34,849 nucleotides of DNA from the NCBI GenBank assembly GCA_001929475.1, contig LXFE01000603.1, forward strand, positions 1 to 34,849, in the 5' to 3' direction. Within the stretch, counting starts at the first letter, position 1. Each line of letters opens with the position of its first letter. Under the pieces are notes generated by a model that made no database searches, had not been told where the DNA came from, and worked only from the letters and a program-made list of their open reading frames with translations. The translations under genes and the position numbers were made by a program. This document shows, in pieces, positions 1-11,152 of the stretch. Source of the stretch: Neolecta irregularis DAH-3. Lineage: Eukaryota > Ascomycota > Neolectomycetes > Neolectales > Neolectaceae.

Positions 1-112
1 GCTGGGTGGCGATACCTGCGACTGGCCCGCCTGGGATGATCGGCGACCCTTGCTGCTGCTTGTGCCAGTTCCGGTACTTTGGCGGTGGCGGTGGCAAGCT
101 GGTGGGGGTTGC
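1..112 (-). CDS. possible exon running off the left edge
   Basis: This GC-rich stretch is open on the minus strand and reads as proline- and glutamine-rich protein (five prolines, then KYRNWHKQQQ, then GSPIIPGGPV). Composition changes sharply to AT-rich DNA to its right. All three minus frames are open, so the frame is a choice based on composition only. No start, stop or splice site can be assigned. It could equally be a GC-rich non-coding patch. Confidence 0.2.
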
Positions 113-955
113 GACGTTGTGGTAAAGTCGTGTCCCCACATATAGTAACCGTCAATGTGGATGCAGGTCAAACTGGTTCGTATAGGCATACCTCCTTTGC
201 TGTTTTGTGTTTCTCTTCTTTCGTCTACCACTCTTGTTCGGTGGAGATAAAAGCTAGGCAGTTCCTCCCTTCTCTACAGCCTTCACGAATGACATGTTGA
301 AGTCTCACTTCTCTACATTGATCATTCACTAACGGCCTATCCATCTTTAACTCCGGATCAGCCGTCCCGCTGATCCTGCATGCCGTGATATTCCCATTTT
401 CATGAAAGTAGGAGAAAAAAAGTTATTTATGGACTTGTTCACTTGTGCCTTGGTCTGAATTACTCTTCAAAAACCGAACCACAACTAATAGGGTCACGCT
501 TGGTAAATTTAGCATCATCCTCCATAGCTCAACTTCAAAATCTCGTTTCCAGCTTGTTTTTTTCTCGTCTTGCCGTGCAATGTGCAACGTATAAAAGTGA
601 CGTCTATCCTCACACTAAAACAACTGTCTTTACACCTTCAAAGAGCTTCGAATCAATCTTTGTATCTCCAAAAGTCAATTTTACATATTTAGAGGAAACA
701 ATCTTAGTCCAGGAAAGATAATTGTTACCTTGAAAAGCCTCGTGCAATGGGAAGTGAGGTATGCATTTGCCTCTTATACACTAAGCGCTTATTTTTTAGT
801 TGAAACCTCAAGAAAGACAGACTTTCTTGAACAAGGCATTCAAGTAGCTGCAGTCAGTCAACAATTCGGTTGATACCATCAGGTCTCTATTCGTGTGTTG
901 TACCGGCGGAAAACATGACTCTACGTAACATTCCCAGGTCCATTCTTAGGGTTGA
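113..955. other. intergenic, no gene recognised
   Basis: AT-rich sequence with only short open frames on both strands (for example 443-721 on the plus strand) that lack protein-like composition or recognisable motifs. The true 5' end of the PD-(D/E)XK-like gene probably lies in the last 100 bases; an ATG at 915 is one candidate, but joining it to the gene needs a 23-nt intron. Confidence 0.5.
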
Positions 956-2094
956 TCAAGCAGAGTTCCCTCTCCACTACCACTTTCAGCCCCCAACCCA
1001 AGAAAGAGCAACGCTGCAAAGCCCGAGTCCGTAGACACAGGCCGGACTCCGAAAAGCGTAGAGAGTGTTCATTACCGCAAAAACCACCTACTGCCCGCCG
1101 GAATTGTCATCAGTCAATTTGATAAGAATTCTAATAAGCTCATACCACTACCTCCATATCTCAAGAAGGCAATTAACGAACTTCTTTCAGATCTGGTACG
1201 TACCAACGTTCTATTGGTCTAGACTTCTCAGGGACAAGTAGGATATCCAAAAGGAGATCTGAATATCGCTCAACGGATTCTTGAAAACGCTTCAAGCTGC
1301 AAGAGAAATGGATGCTCAGAAGCTGAATGGGTTTCCGAAGTATATGATCAAATTTGCCTTGCTTGTGAGGACAAAATATCTTCCCCTTACATTAAGCAAA
1401 CGCACAATAAAGGTTGATTTCCCAAGCTGATTGCTAGTATCAGTTGTCTATGGAGTTCGGACTACCTCACAGGCTCGATCTGCCGTCCAGCACCAGACCG
1501 GAGCTTTGCTTTGCGTGTACGTGAAGAACACGACACTGTGGTCGAGCACGGTGTTTTCAGGATCAAGAATCTGCAAAGACTATCAGGCGAGAAGTGGCTT
1601 TACGGTTGTCCTGAACGAAACCGCACATTACATATATTTCCATTTTTTGTCATAGAAGCCAAGAAAAGCAGTTCAAGGAGAATGAAGGAGTCCGGATTGG
1701 ACTATCTCGAATTTGTTGCTGCGAATCAATTGGCGGGATCATTATCTGTGATGCTGAAGATGCTCGAAGGAAATGGGATGGGAAAAACGCCACTTTACGG
1801 TTTATCTGCTGTTGGTGACAGTTTCAAGCTCTTCGTTGTGTTTAGACAGTCAAATAATGGCCTCATGAACAAGGATCAGGTATTTTGACTTGTTGCTCTA
1901 ACTAAACTTGTAAGATTGTGTTAAGGGAAGTTTGGGACTTGGAATTTGGGGGGAACCAAAAGAACGTGCTGATCCTTATAACACTCATTCGAAGGATCAT
2001 TGCATATGGAGCTGGACCATACCGAAAACGGACTGACCAGTATATACGGCGACAGCTCAGCAGGCGAAATAATTACATCAGTTCACTTGGTTAA
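956..2094 (+). CDS. PD-(D/E)XK nuclease-like fungal protein, 5' end unresolved
   Basis: Four exons can be read: about 956-1195, 1232-1339, 1427-1879 and 1915-2094 (TAA). The first ends in LPPYLKKAINELL, the second holds a helix with SEAEWVSE, the third carries PFFVIEAKKS, whose E-x-K fits the catalytic beta-strand of the PD-(D/E)XK fold, and the last is a basic helical tail. This order (helical N-terminus, an SEAEW helix, then a strand with ExK) resembles a fungus-specific PD-(D/E)XK family often found next to mobile DNA; that assignment is from memory of the family. The join 1340-1426 uses a GTATAT donor and a CCCAAG acceptor and removes an in-frame TGA. The start is not found: an in-frame TGA sits at 953. 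It could be an intact gene with a missed first exon or a 5'-damaged copy. Confidence 0.42.
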
Positions 2095-3132
2095 TGTCTC
2101 TTCCTCGTCATCTTTTATCGTTCCTATTTACCGCATTCGGATAATCAGAGGCGGATATTCGTTGCAACAATAGTCTCATTTGTATAATTAATTCATGCGG
2201 TCTAGCTTCGTTTTGTAACTTCATGTCAACTTGAAGTTCTGCTGTGCTTTACTATCCTGGACACATCTCAGCATAATGTTTTGGCTTCTTGATACTTTGA
2301 CATTATCAAGTCTCCAAATTATATGATGCTATTGTCCCGTTCTTCATTGTTCAAGACCACCAGGAACTGGATAACGATATAACCTTGATATATCTATCCA
2401 TTTTTCAAGCGAATCAATGGATCAAAATCAATAATTCATTGAAATATAAAAGGACTGATTTTTGTTTTTGAAAATATCAGACTTAATACTGTTACTTTCG
2501 AAATTCATATCCTATACTACGCCAAGGAATTTTATAAATAGAACAAGGAGTCTCGTACCCGAAAACACAAAGGAAATATCTAAGGAAGGAAGGAAAAGGG
2601 TGCTAGTAACGCGTTAGCTCATTCAAGAAATTCTGACCCTGCTTGCTTCCAAAATCATTTGGCCCCAAGTCTGTCAACTTAAGACCGGGAATAGATTTTA
2701 CGTTACGGCGCTCAAGCGAACTGGTCGCTGAAGGTTACGTCTAAAACAATCAGGATACATGGGATTTCGCCAGCGCGACCCGCAAGGAACTCCACTTGTT
2801 TCCTGAACCATTATCGAACTAGCTTCAAAAAGAAGGTTAAGTTTTGAACCCTATAGTTTTGTCCATTATATGCTGTGACTGACCCTTGATCAATGGCTCA
2901 GGTTTGTATCGCAACTTTTGATCTGCCCCTGTTTTTTCCATTTAACTGACAGGCATCACCATAAATTGAGTCGCAATACTGCTCTATACGAGTGCAATCA
3001 TAATCGTCGTTCTCCGATCGTGAGCCCGGCTAAACCCCATTAAAGAAACCGTGGGATAGCTTCATGTGAGAAGTCACCAACCTCTCAATTGATCCTCACC
3101 AACCAAGCGCGCTGAACACATTATCTCCAGAA
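2095..3132. other. intergenic, no gene recognised
   Basis: AT-rich spacer of about 1 kb between the PD-(D/E)XK-like gene and the mannosyltransferase. No protein-like frame, RNA gene or clear repeat is visible. The last few hundred bases presumably hold the promoter of the downstream gene. Confidence 0.6.
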
Positions 3133-4278
3133 ATGCGCCAGCCTGGCCCTCGTCGTATAGCTATCGCGCTAGTCGTCTGTCTTGTAATGATCTACTTCTT
3201 TTATCCGAACTCCGATTTAGACTTTCCTTCAAACCCGACATCAGTTAGACCTGCAGTGAGAGAACCTCCCATACAGAAATCTCCACGAAAGCGTCCGAAA
3301 ACACAGCCAATCCTCAAACACTACCAGACTCTGCGTGAGAATTTAGAGTATCAATTCCCTTACGATATTTCGGGGATGTTTCCTACATATATATGGCAGA
3401 CATGGAAATTCAGTCCGAATCAAGATGAGTTCGACGAGAGATTGAGAGAACCGGAGGCGAGCTGGACAGGCATGCATCCTGGCTTTATCCATGAAGTATG
3501 TGTTTCTCCTATTTATGCCTTAATCCTCAGGTCATTGACGATAAAATGGCCGCTGCTCTAACACGACATCTCTTTTCTTCGACGCCTGAAGTTATAGAAG
3601 CATACAATGCTCTTCCTCTTCCCATTTTGAAGGCCGATTTCTTTCGGTATCTTATTCTTCTCGCTCGGGGAGGTATCTACAGTGACATCGATACCGCGGC
3701 CCTTAAACCTGCAAAAGAATGGATTCCGTCTACAGTTTCTCCAGACACTGTCGGAATGGTGATTGGTATCGAGTCTGATCCCGATTTGGATGATTGGGAA
3801 AAGTATTATGTTCGAAGAATTCAGTTTTGTCAGTGGACGATACGAGCCAAGCCAGGTCACCCGATTCTTCGAGAAGTCGTTGCAAGAATCTCAGAGGAAG
3901 TGTTATCAAGGAAAAGTCTCGGCACATTGCTGGATGTAAACGACGTTCTTGAATTGACTGGACCAGGTGTCTGGACTGATTCAGTTTATTGGTGGCTAAA
4001 TCAGATTTCAAATGGACAAAAGGTTTCATGGGAAAATTTCACTGCCATGAGGGATCGGAAGCATATTGGAGACATTCTAGTTCTTCCAATAACTGGTCTT
4101 TCTTTCTTGACCATATGAATACTAATTCGATTAGGATTTTCGCCTGGAGTACGTACAATGGGCGCAGAAGATGATGATCATCCTATGGCAATGGTCAAAC
4201 ATTATTTTGAAGGTGACTTCAACTATTCATGGTCTTTCTGATGCCTTTCTAGGATCTTGGAGAGAGGAATAATAATTA
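3133..4278 (+). CDS. OCH1-type alpha-1,6-mannosyltransferase (GT32)
   Basis: Four exons, 3133-3495, 3531-4095, 4135-4212 and 4253-4278, give 343 residues. Residues 8-24 form a single N-terminal membrane anchor, as expected of a type II Golgi glycosyltransferase. The catalytic core has the GT32 pattern: PTYIWQTWK, then ADFFRYLILLARGGIYSDID with the metal-binding DxD at residues 173-175, and the C-terminal block FSPGVRTMGAEDDDHP and MVKHYFEGSW. OCH1-family enzymes add the first alpha-1,6-mannose of N-glycan outer chains, using GDP-mannose; Hoc1-like paralogues have the same fold, so the exact role is inferred. The third exon is joined through a GTCTTT donor, a weak site, but it restores the conserved GFSPG block exactly. 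The length is close to that of other fungal members. Confidence 0.88.
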
Positions 4279-4915
4279 ATGGATAATTTACAGCATTCTT
4301 TGGCCGGTGTACTGGAGATCTAGCATTCCCAATTTATATGAGGGTTTCCTGACATTATCACTTTCTCCCTGACCCTTCTTAAATATTTTTGCTTAACTGC
4401 TTATCTGCTGTAACGCATGAACTCGACTCGATTTAACGAATCTTCGCAATTACAACACTATTTAGAGATTCCTCTTGGACTGTTCCTAATTTATGAACTC
4501 CACATGTATGCAGGCATGAGATTGTAATTCAGCTCCGAATTTTGGGAAGTTTCTGGCTTAGATGGCTTCTTTGAAGGTACCATGACAATACCGAGAGAAT
4601 ATTTAGTCATAACTTTCAGGGGTTCAACCGAATGGGATACGAATGCCAAATTGCTTTACCAATATCTAGGAAATGTTATTTTAAACATCAATCAAAAGAT
4701 TTAATCGTCTCAGAAAGAAAGATTTGTACCCGATATTTTCTCAAAAGATTATCAACTATGTACACTGGTTATCTATAAGTACACAGAACAATAATAGAAC
4801 TTGGACAGAAAGAAATAAAGTATTCCATAATCCCAATCTGAAGCCCACCAGAGAAAAGAGATTCCCACAGAATACGCCGACCCCGAAAAAAAACAATGCT
4901 GATAACCGCCAAAGT
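4279..4915. other. 3' spacer between convergent genes
   Basis: AT-rich sequence separating the mannosyltransferase (+) from RhoGEF A (-), whose 3' ends face each other. Small open frames here (for example 4724-4987) have no recognisable content. It presumably contains both 3' UTRs. Confidence 0.6.
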
Positions 4916-7900
4916 TCACCTCAAACTCAACAAACTCAACAATACGATTGCTTGACGATCGCTGCGTTCGGGATGGACCATCGCTAAGACGACGCCTTCG
5001 CCAGTGGCGTCAGATGAGCTAAGTAAACGAATATCTCGACCAGGGATGATTTGGACAAGGACACCGTTGTCAGCATCGTGAACTTCGACAAAATCGGAGT
5101 TCACACCAACGACGTAACCGTAATAATGTGCAACATGACGAGGTCGACCATACCATTCAAGAGTTCGCTGCCTTGATACATCACCATGTTTGTCAACATA
5201 CAAACCACATTCTATAGGTCAGTACGCGCATCTCGACACAAAAGGAAACCATCATAACAAAGCAGAAACTCATTTTCATTTAGCCTGAACATACCTAATG
5301 GCCGAGTGCTATCAAGCCTACTCTTCAGAGCATTCAAATTGGATTCCCGAAGATTAGGAATCGTTTCTGGCTGTTTCGTATCAAGAGTCAAGACCTCGAA
5401 CCCTAGAATTAGGTTCATCTTGTTATAAACATAACGTACCTCTAGTGCATTTAATACACATACTAGCCTTGAAAAAGTGTACGCCATAACAATCCGTCGG
5501 AATGAAAAATTCATCAAATTCGCGAAAGAATTCGGTAGTAGCAGAGGCACTCCACGCACTTCTCCTCAATGAAAATTTATTTTTTTTGGATGAAGTTTTC
5601 CCGACAACAGGTTCGAGGGCCTTGAATACAGAGTTCATTCCCTGTTTCTTTTTGTAGATAACAAGTAATCGATCTTTCTGTCGTCCAACAGAGAAAAACC
5701 CAACGTCGGCTTTTCCTGAGAGTTTATGAGCGGGCTTCGTAGCAGGGCCAGGAGAGAGAATATCCATGGTATACGCAGTGAGTATCTGGTCGGCGAGAAC
5801 AACAATAACCCCGAATTCCTCAAGGACTTCGATTTGTTGGATTTTGTGGAGTGTCAAGATACTTCTCCACCCTCGGATATCTCCAACTTTTGCGACCCAT
5901 AAACCTTGTTCTGTGCCGATTAGAATCATTTTGCTTCCATCGTCATGAGTGAATTCGGTCGCACAAGTGACTCGTGCGAATGTTGGAGCACGTCCACCTT
6001 CAGGGTACTCTTCTTTTAATTCCCTAAATGCTGAATCAAGAGGAGATCCTGGAACGAGAAACCCGTCCTCCATTGCCCCATTAGAATTCATCTCAACACC
6101 GGTGGACCCATCCACATTTCCAAAACAAGCGTCTGAAAGAACGCGAATGTAGAATGGCTCAACGTTTAATTGAGCCAGCTGGTCCACACGACGGCTTTTA
6201 GCGAATAGAATCCGCTCAATCCATTGCTGACGAATATTTCGATCAGCGGCAAATAACGTCCATTCTCCTCCGGACTTTCCAAGATGTTTGATTGTAAAAG
6301 GGAATATCGCGGATTTATCATTTGGAGAAGGAGAAGAATCACCAAGGTGTAATGAATGTCCAGGTTGAATGGCGCCTGTTTTACGTCCAAAGCTGTGAGA
6401 TCTTTGAGATCGAGTGTTTGATAAATCAGCATAAGACCCGTTAGTGTTCACTGTGGAAGTTAATGTTCCAAGGACTTTTGTGGTGCTTGATTTGACGACG
6501 CATTCTTCAGAGCCAGGAGCAATTACGAGGAGGTCAAGTGGAATAGGCTTTCATCATCAGTGAGTCAGCAGAAAGAATGATACCTGTTTTGAAACATAGT
6601 AACGATTTCCACCCAAATCTTTATCTTTCTTGACTTTGGTCATCAGAAGAAAATTATCCAAAAGAACAAGATGAATGTCAAGCCATTCAAGACCAGTTTC
6701 GCTCTTCCTCTGAACGTCTCCTCTCATCAAAATCTCACGCCCTGGATCCTTCAACTCTAGATTCTATATAATTAGTCGTATTTACCAAAACGAAAGAACC
6801 GTTTCATTATTACTCCTGAAAACAATGCGATCGTCCAACTCACGTAACGATAATTTCTTTTCGGTGATCGCAACTTGAATATCGCTTTCTCGACAAACAG
6901 CCTTAATCTCCTCGTTCGCAAGCTCCAAAATCTCCTTGTCAGGATTGGCAAGGTTCGTTTTTTTTAAAACCGTCTCGAGAAGAAGTGTATAACGTTGAAG
7001 ACGTTGTGTAGGTCGCTGTAAAAAACTCCGAAATTCAAGTCTTCGTGAACGGACATCAGCCTGGCATTTCTATTTTTCAGAAAAATAAAAGGTAGGAAAG
7101 CATACATCCAACCATAACCGAAAACTGGGATTTTTTGCCTTCTCTTCACGTACCAGAGCGTCAGCGTTTGGAAAATTGGCATTGTAACTGATATAATTTT
7201 TCCTTGCTCTTCGAATCCATTCAAGAAACGAATCCCCAAGTTCAGTTATCAACCATTTCTGTTCACTTTGTCTCTGTCTCAGACTGTTCAGCAGAGCATG
7301 GTTGTATTTCAAAATGGGCTCTAACCGACCAAAAAGCATCTGTCGAAAATAATCCAAGCGTCCACGGTCGAAAATAACATGTTGCGTAAGCGATTCTCGA
7401 TATAAAGAAAGCAAGAGATCCAGATCGTAGACATACTCATCTTCGGTGAATATAATTTCGTGGATAACATTTTGTCGTGTGATTTCTTCCTTGGAAAGGT
7501 CTTCGAGTTGGTCATCTGTAAGTGACCAGTAGGACATCCAGTCCTTCGAGTTAGCAACAGTGGGTTGCATTGTTATTTTGTAGAGGGTCCGGGAGCATCG
7601 GGGGGCGTAGCATCGGGAGCCATTCAACCCGTCTAGACATCTAGGACTGTAGCACCCTCGACCAGAGAGAGTTGGAAGCACACCAGTGACCGGCCAGCCT
7701 GTATACTGGACATGATCTCCGTCTTGTTCAAACGCCCCTTGCGACATTAAATTTGAAAGAACATGCTTAGCTAGATTTTCCGCGATGACAGTTGACAGAG
7801 TTGGAACGTAATGCTGAAATAGCTGTGTAAGACCATGAATCGATTCTTTTCCCATCAAGGGGTTATTAAGCTCTGACACCCAGATCGCCAATGAACTCAA

Positions 7901-8758
7901 GGCCCAAGGTTCCTCGCATCTTTCGAAATCCTTCGCTGACAGCTTATTGTTGAACGTAGGTGGCAATGAAGGAAGTAGTGGGGTAAGTCCAGTAGGTGGG
8001 ATCGGTTCACTTGGAGTCCGCCGATGTTGAGCAATTATATTATGACTTTGTGATCGAACGACAGAACCAACAGCTACTACGCCAAGGTTATTTGACGGAA
8101 CAATGTGCGATTGCGAGCGATTAACTCGGTGTTTATAAATTGAAGGGTCATAACTGGTAGATTTTGGAAGTGGTCTAGAATAGGATGAGCTATATGGAAT
8201 TGGCGGAGGAGGTCGATTAGGTCCTAGTGGCTGTTTTATGTCTAGGCTCTGGACTTCATAGATATTTGGATGAACTTGAGTTTCAGGAATCAATTCTTGT
8301 CCACGATGAAATGAATATTGACTGCTGGTGCTAGATCTTGTGGGTGGTCGATTGTTCGGAACAGGAGGTAGAGGATGACGAAGCTGCGAATGCTGATACA
8401 AGTTCTGTTTAATAACTGGAGACAGGTAATCCTCGTAAACATCGCTAGGACTCACTTCAGCTGACTCAATAGAGTAATGACTCGAATGTCGATGGACAGG
8501 AGCCAAAGGAAGTGGTTTTCTCTGCGGATGAAGTTCTGAAGACGAAGGGTAAATCACGGTTCCCGGCCTGTCACTTCGGACTGCATAATCCTCGAACTCC
8601 TCATATGGCTGATATGACGAGGGAGAATCTGGCCTCTGCAGATGACCCAACGTCTCGCGATAATCCTGTAGCAGGTTACTCAAGCGGTGATCACGCTTCA
8701 GAGGGACAGGAGGTGGCAATTGGCGTGGTGGAGGAGGAATCCTCCAGTGGTCTCCCAT
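4916..8758 (-). CDS. Rho1 guanine nucleotide exchange factor A (Rgf3-like, DH-PH-CNH)
   Basis: Six exons on the minus strand: 8758-7106, 7069-6814, 6756-6584, 6547-5440, 5402-5250 and 5211-4916, giving 1212 residues. The first 300 or so residues are proline/serine-rich and look disordered. A helical block containing EPWALSSLAIWVSEL and a Cys motif (CYSPRC, then CYAPRC) precede the DH domain (about 428-590; its conserved helix reads FLQRPTQRLQRYTLLLE). A PH domain follows (about 640-810), then a citron-homology (CNH) domain ending with LLCYDECGLYVDKHGD and VQIIPGRDIRLL. These proteins load GTP onto Rho1 at growth sites and act upstream of glucan synthase and the cell-integrity MAPK pathway. 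No clear DEP domain is seen, which points to the Rgf3-type rather than the Rom2/Rgf1-type. The start is the first in-frame ATG; the frame stays open upstream to a stop near 8975 without another ATG, so an upstream exon is possible. Confidence 0.88.
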
Positions 8759-9156
8759 ATATTCCGCCGTGGTGGATGGTGATGTAGGGTCTGGCAATGA
8801 CGACGTCAATTGAAATGATGGTTTGGTGTAGACATACCTCCGCTGAGTCACGTTCGGCCTAGTCGTCGCTGTTCCCCACAAACAAAACTTTGTCCGCAGG
8901 GATGCCCAATCTTGGCGTACTGCTTTCGCCAATCTGCACCAATTATATGAACTGGTTTGTCTAGTATCTCCTCATGCTTTGTCGTACGAGAATTCTCCTG
9001 CGAGTCTTCGCAGGGATACTTCTATCTTGCTGATCAGTGAATAAACAATGATGCTTATTTGCTTTGCTTCATACCTTGCGCAAGTTATCCAGGGCTACTG
9101 GAATTATACTCCCCACCAGATGGGGCAGAATAAGATTATATATCAGCTAATTTATC
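8759..9156. other. spacer upstream of RhoGEF A
   Basis: About 400 bases between the first in-frame ATG of RhoGEF A and the 3' end of the phosphatase gene, both on the minus strand. Its first 200 bases are open in the RhoGEF frame but contain no ATG, so part may be 5' UTR or an unrecognised first exon. Confidence 0.45.
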
Positions 9157-9768
9157 CTACTGCATGCTTATCTTCAACTCTGGTTTCCCAGTCCAGGTCT
9201 TATCAATCTCAAATTTTGCCTCTTCATCCCATTCACTATTGAAATGAACCAATCTGCTTTCACAATTCAAAATCGGTTCATTGGGTAGTTGCAAAATACT
9301 TCTCATAAAGTCTGCGTGCCCGACTACAACGATGACATTTTCTTTTCGTTCGCGAAGCCATTGACGGACTTGTTTGGTTCGCTCATCGAGCATCGATGGG
9401 TCGTAGATATCGATCTTTGCGGGATACGGAGGAACACATAGATCTAATTTGAACGAGTAGGCCTCATATAGCTTTCGAAGAGTACGAGTTGGCTGACCAC
9501 AATCACATGGAAATGAATTCGATTCTTGACACTTAGGGTGCACAATTACCGGACTCTGATCGTAATTCAATCCGAGGATCACTGTTTGCATTGTTCTAAG
9601 TAGGGGAGAAGAAACGATCAACTCTATTGGGATGTGATCGAACATTTCATGAAGGGCTCGCGCTTGACTTTCACCCAAAGGAGTGAGAGGTGGATCTGGG
9701 ATATAGTAACGTTCTCCAAGGTTGTGTTCTGCTTGGCCGTGGCGAATGATATAGATTATAGGCGACAT
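9157..9768 (-). CDS. histidine phosphatase family protein (phosphoglycerate mutase-like)
   Basis: A single exon of 203 residues with a true ATG at 9768. The N-terminus IIYIIRHGQAEHN holds the RHG motif with the phospho-accepting His at residue 10 and Arg at 9. The other expected pocket residues are present: Arg58 in SSPLLRTMQT, Glu82 in CQESNS, and the second catalytic His151 in VVVGHADF. This is the histidine phosphatase (branch 1) fold. Fungal members of this size are usually small-molecule phosphatases of uncertain substrate rather than glycolytic phosphoglycerate mutases, and nothing here identifies the substrate. No signal peptide or membrane segment is visible, so a cytosolic enzyme is likely. 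Intronless, unlike most of its neighbours. Confidence 0.88.
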   Translation of the reverse strand: MSPIIYIIRHGQAEHNLGERYYIPDPPLTPLGESQARALHEMFDHIPIELIVSSPLLRTMQTVILGLNYDQSPVIVHPKCQESNSFPCDCGQPTRTLRKLYEAYSFKLDLCVPPYPAKIDIYDPSMLDERTKQVRQWLRERKENVIVVVGHADFMRSILQLPNEPILNCESRLVHFNSEWDEEAKFEIDKTWTGKPELKISMQ

Positions 9769-10470
9769 CTGGTTTGAGGTTGCGTGGTATAAGCCTGTAA
9801 TGACTTAGTGGATAATTTTATCCAGTTCTTAACAACGCTGGGGTAATCGCTTACTTTTCAAGCAAATAAATGCTTGAATAATGAATTTGCAGTGGGCTTT
9901 GCTTCTTGAATATTAGGACTAGCAGCTATACAATTTGAGCTTATTTCTTAGATTTTGAATTTTCAGTAACGTGTTGTGCTCTTGTGTACAAGTAAGACTA
10001 GGTTATATTCCTTAATCTAAGCTTGTAGACTTTATGAGCTTAGGTTAAGGTATGCCGGCTAAGTCTTCATATACTCTAAGTACAATTGCCGTTATTTCTT
10101 TTCCACCACTTGCTCCATTTGTAAGATATATCCGGTAATACCCCAGATATATCCTTACAGTCAGCATCGGTTTCAAAATATTTCTCTCCAGTGACCGAAT
10201 TTTGAGGTTCTCAATGCGTATGCTCTTGTTTAGAGTCTCGGCAATGTCAGAAACTATTATAATAGACTTTTATTCAATCAGAATAACTTAATAAGTCAAC
10301 CCAGCTGACCAAACTTTGATTTTCACTTAGTCAGGACTTACCGATACTACAAGTTTCTGAGTTATTTGTATAAAAATCAATATTTTATGTATATTTATCA
10401 ACTGAAGTGGTCACGGATTCAATTCATTACTCCGTCCATACCTCGACATTTATTACCCTCATCCTGAATT
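9769..10470. other. divergent promoter region
   Basis: AT-rich 0.7 kb between the divergently transcribed phosphatase (-) and V-ATPase proteolipid (+) genes. It should contain both promoters. I see no repeat, RNA gene or clear TATA box at a fixed distance from either start. Confidence 0.5.
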
Positions 10471-11152
10471 ATGAGCACAACTCCGGCCTGTCCCGTATAC
10501 GCTCCCTTCTTTGGGTTTGCAGGCATAGCAGGAGCCGTATATCCCTTTCTTCTAGCCATTCCTGAGATTTTAGATGGTTTTATCTTGTAGGTCTTTCTAG
10601 GAATGATACATCCTTTCTGAACAAGATAGCCTTTGGTGCAGCTTACGGAACTGCAAAGGCAGGAATTGGAATCAGTGGAGTCGGGCAATTTAATCCAAGT
10701 TTAATCATGAAAGTATTTTGCCATTTTCTCATTTAGTTTAATCAGTAGTCTTTGATCCCAGTGGTGATGTCTGGTATTATCGCAGTATATCCCCGCTCCC
10801 TCAAAAACTAAAAGATCTAAAGGTCTACGGCCTTGTTATATCAGTGTTAATCGTTGGGGATATGTCACCACATGCAAATTACTCGCTTTTTAACGGCTTC
10901 ATCCATCTGGCAGCTGGTTTATGTGTTGGATTCTCAGGGTTAAGTGCCGGCTATGCGATCGGAATTGTCGGTGATATGGGAGTGAGGAGCTACCTTAAAG
11001 AACGGAGGCTATTTGTTTCTATGGTTTGTCTTTCCATTCGATCAATGGTTGCTCAAGAAAAGGTTCTTATATTGATTTTCGCGGAAGTACTTGGGCTTTA
11101 CGGTCTTATCGTTGGATTGATCCTGAACACAAAGACGACAAAGATCTGTTAG
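10471..11152 (+). CDS. V-ATPase proteolipid subunit (c or c')
   Basis: Five exons, 10471-10536, 10626-10712, 10749-10784, 10823-11023 and 11063-11152, give 159 residues in four membrane segments. The start [20 protein letters not shown], the loop [34 protein letters not shown] and the last helix [19 protein letters not shown] match the Vma3/Vma11 family. The proton-carrying Glu in the fourth helix is present in IFAEVLG. The subunit forms the rotating membrane ring of the vacuolar proton pump. Features fit both c (VMA3) and c' (VMA11), so no symbol is given. Three of the four introns end in AAG. The first join (10536/10626) leaves helix 1 about three residues short of the family; bases just after the TAG at 10610 would encode the missing VFL, so the true splicing of that intron is unclear. 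Confidence 0.85.

Noticed and set aside
10419-10688. Minus-strand open frame of 89 codons
   Set aside because: It is antisense to the first two exons of the V-ATPase proteolipid gene and has no protein-like content.
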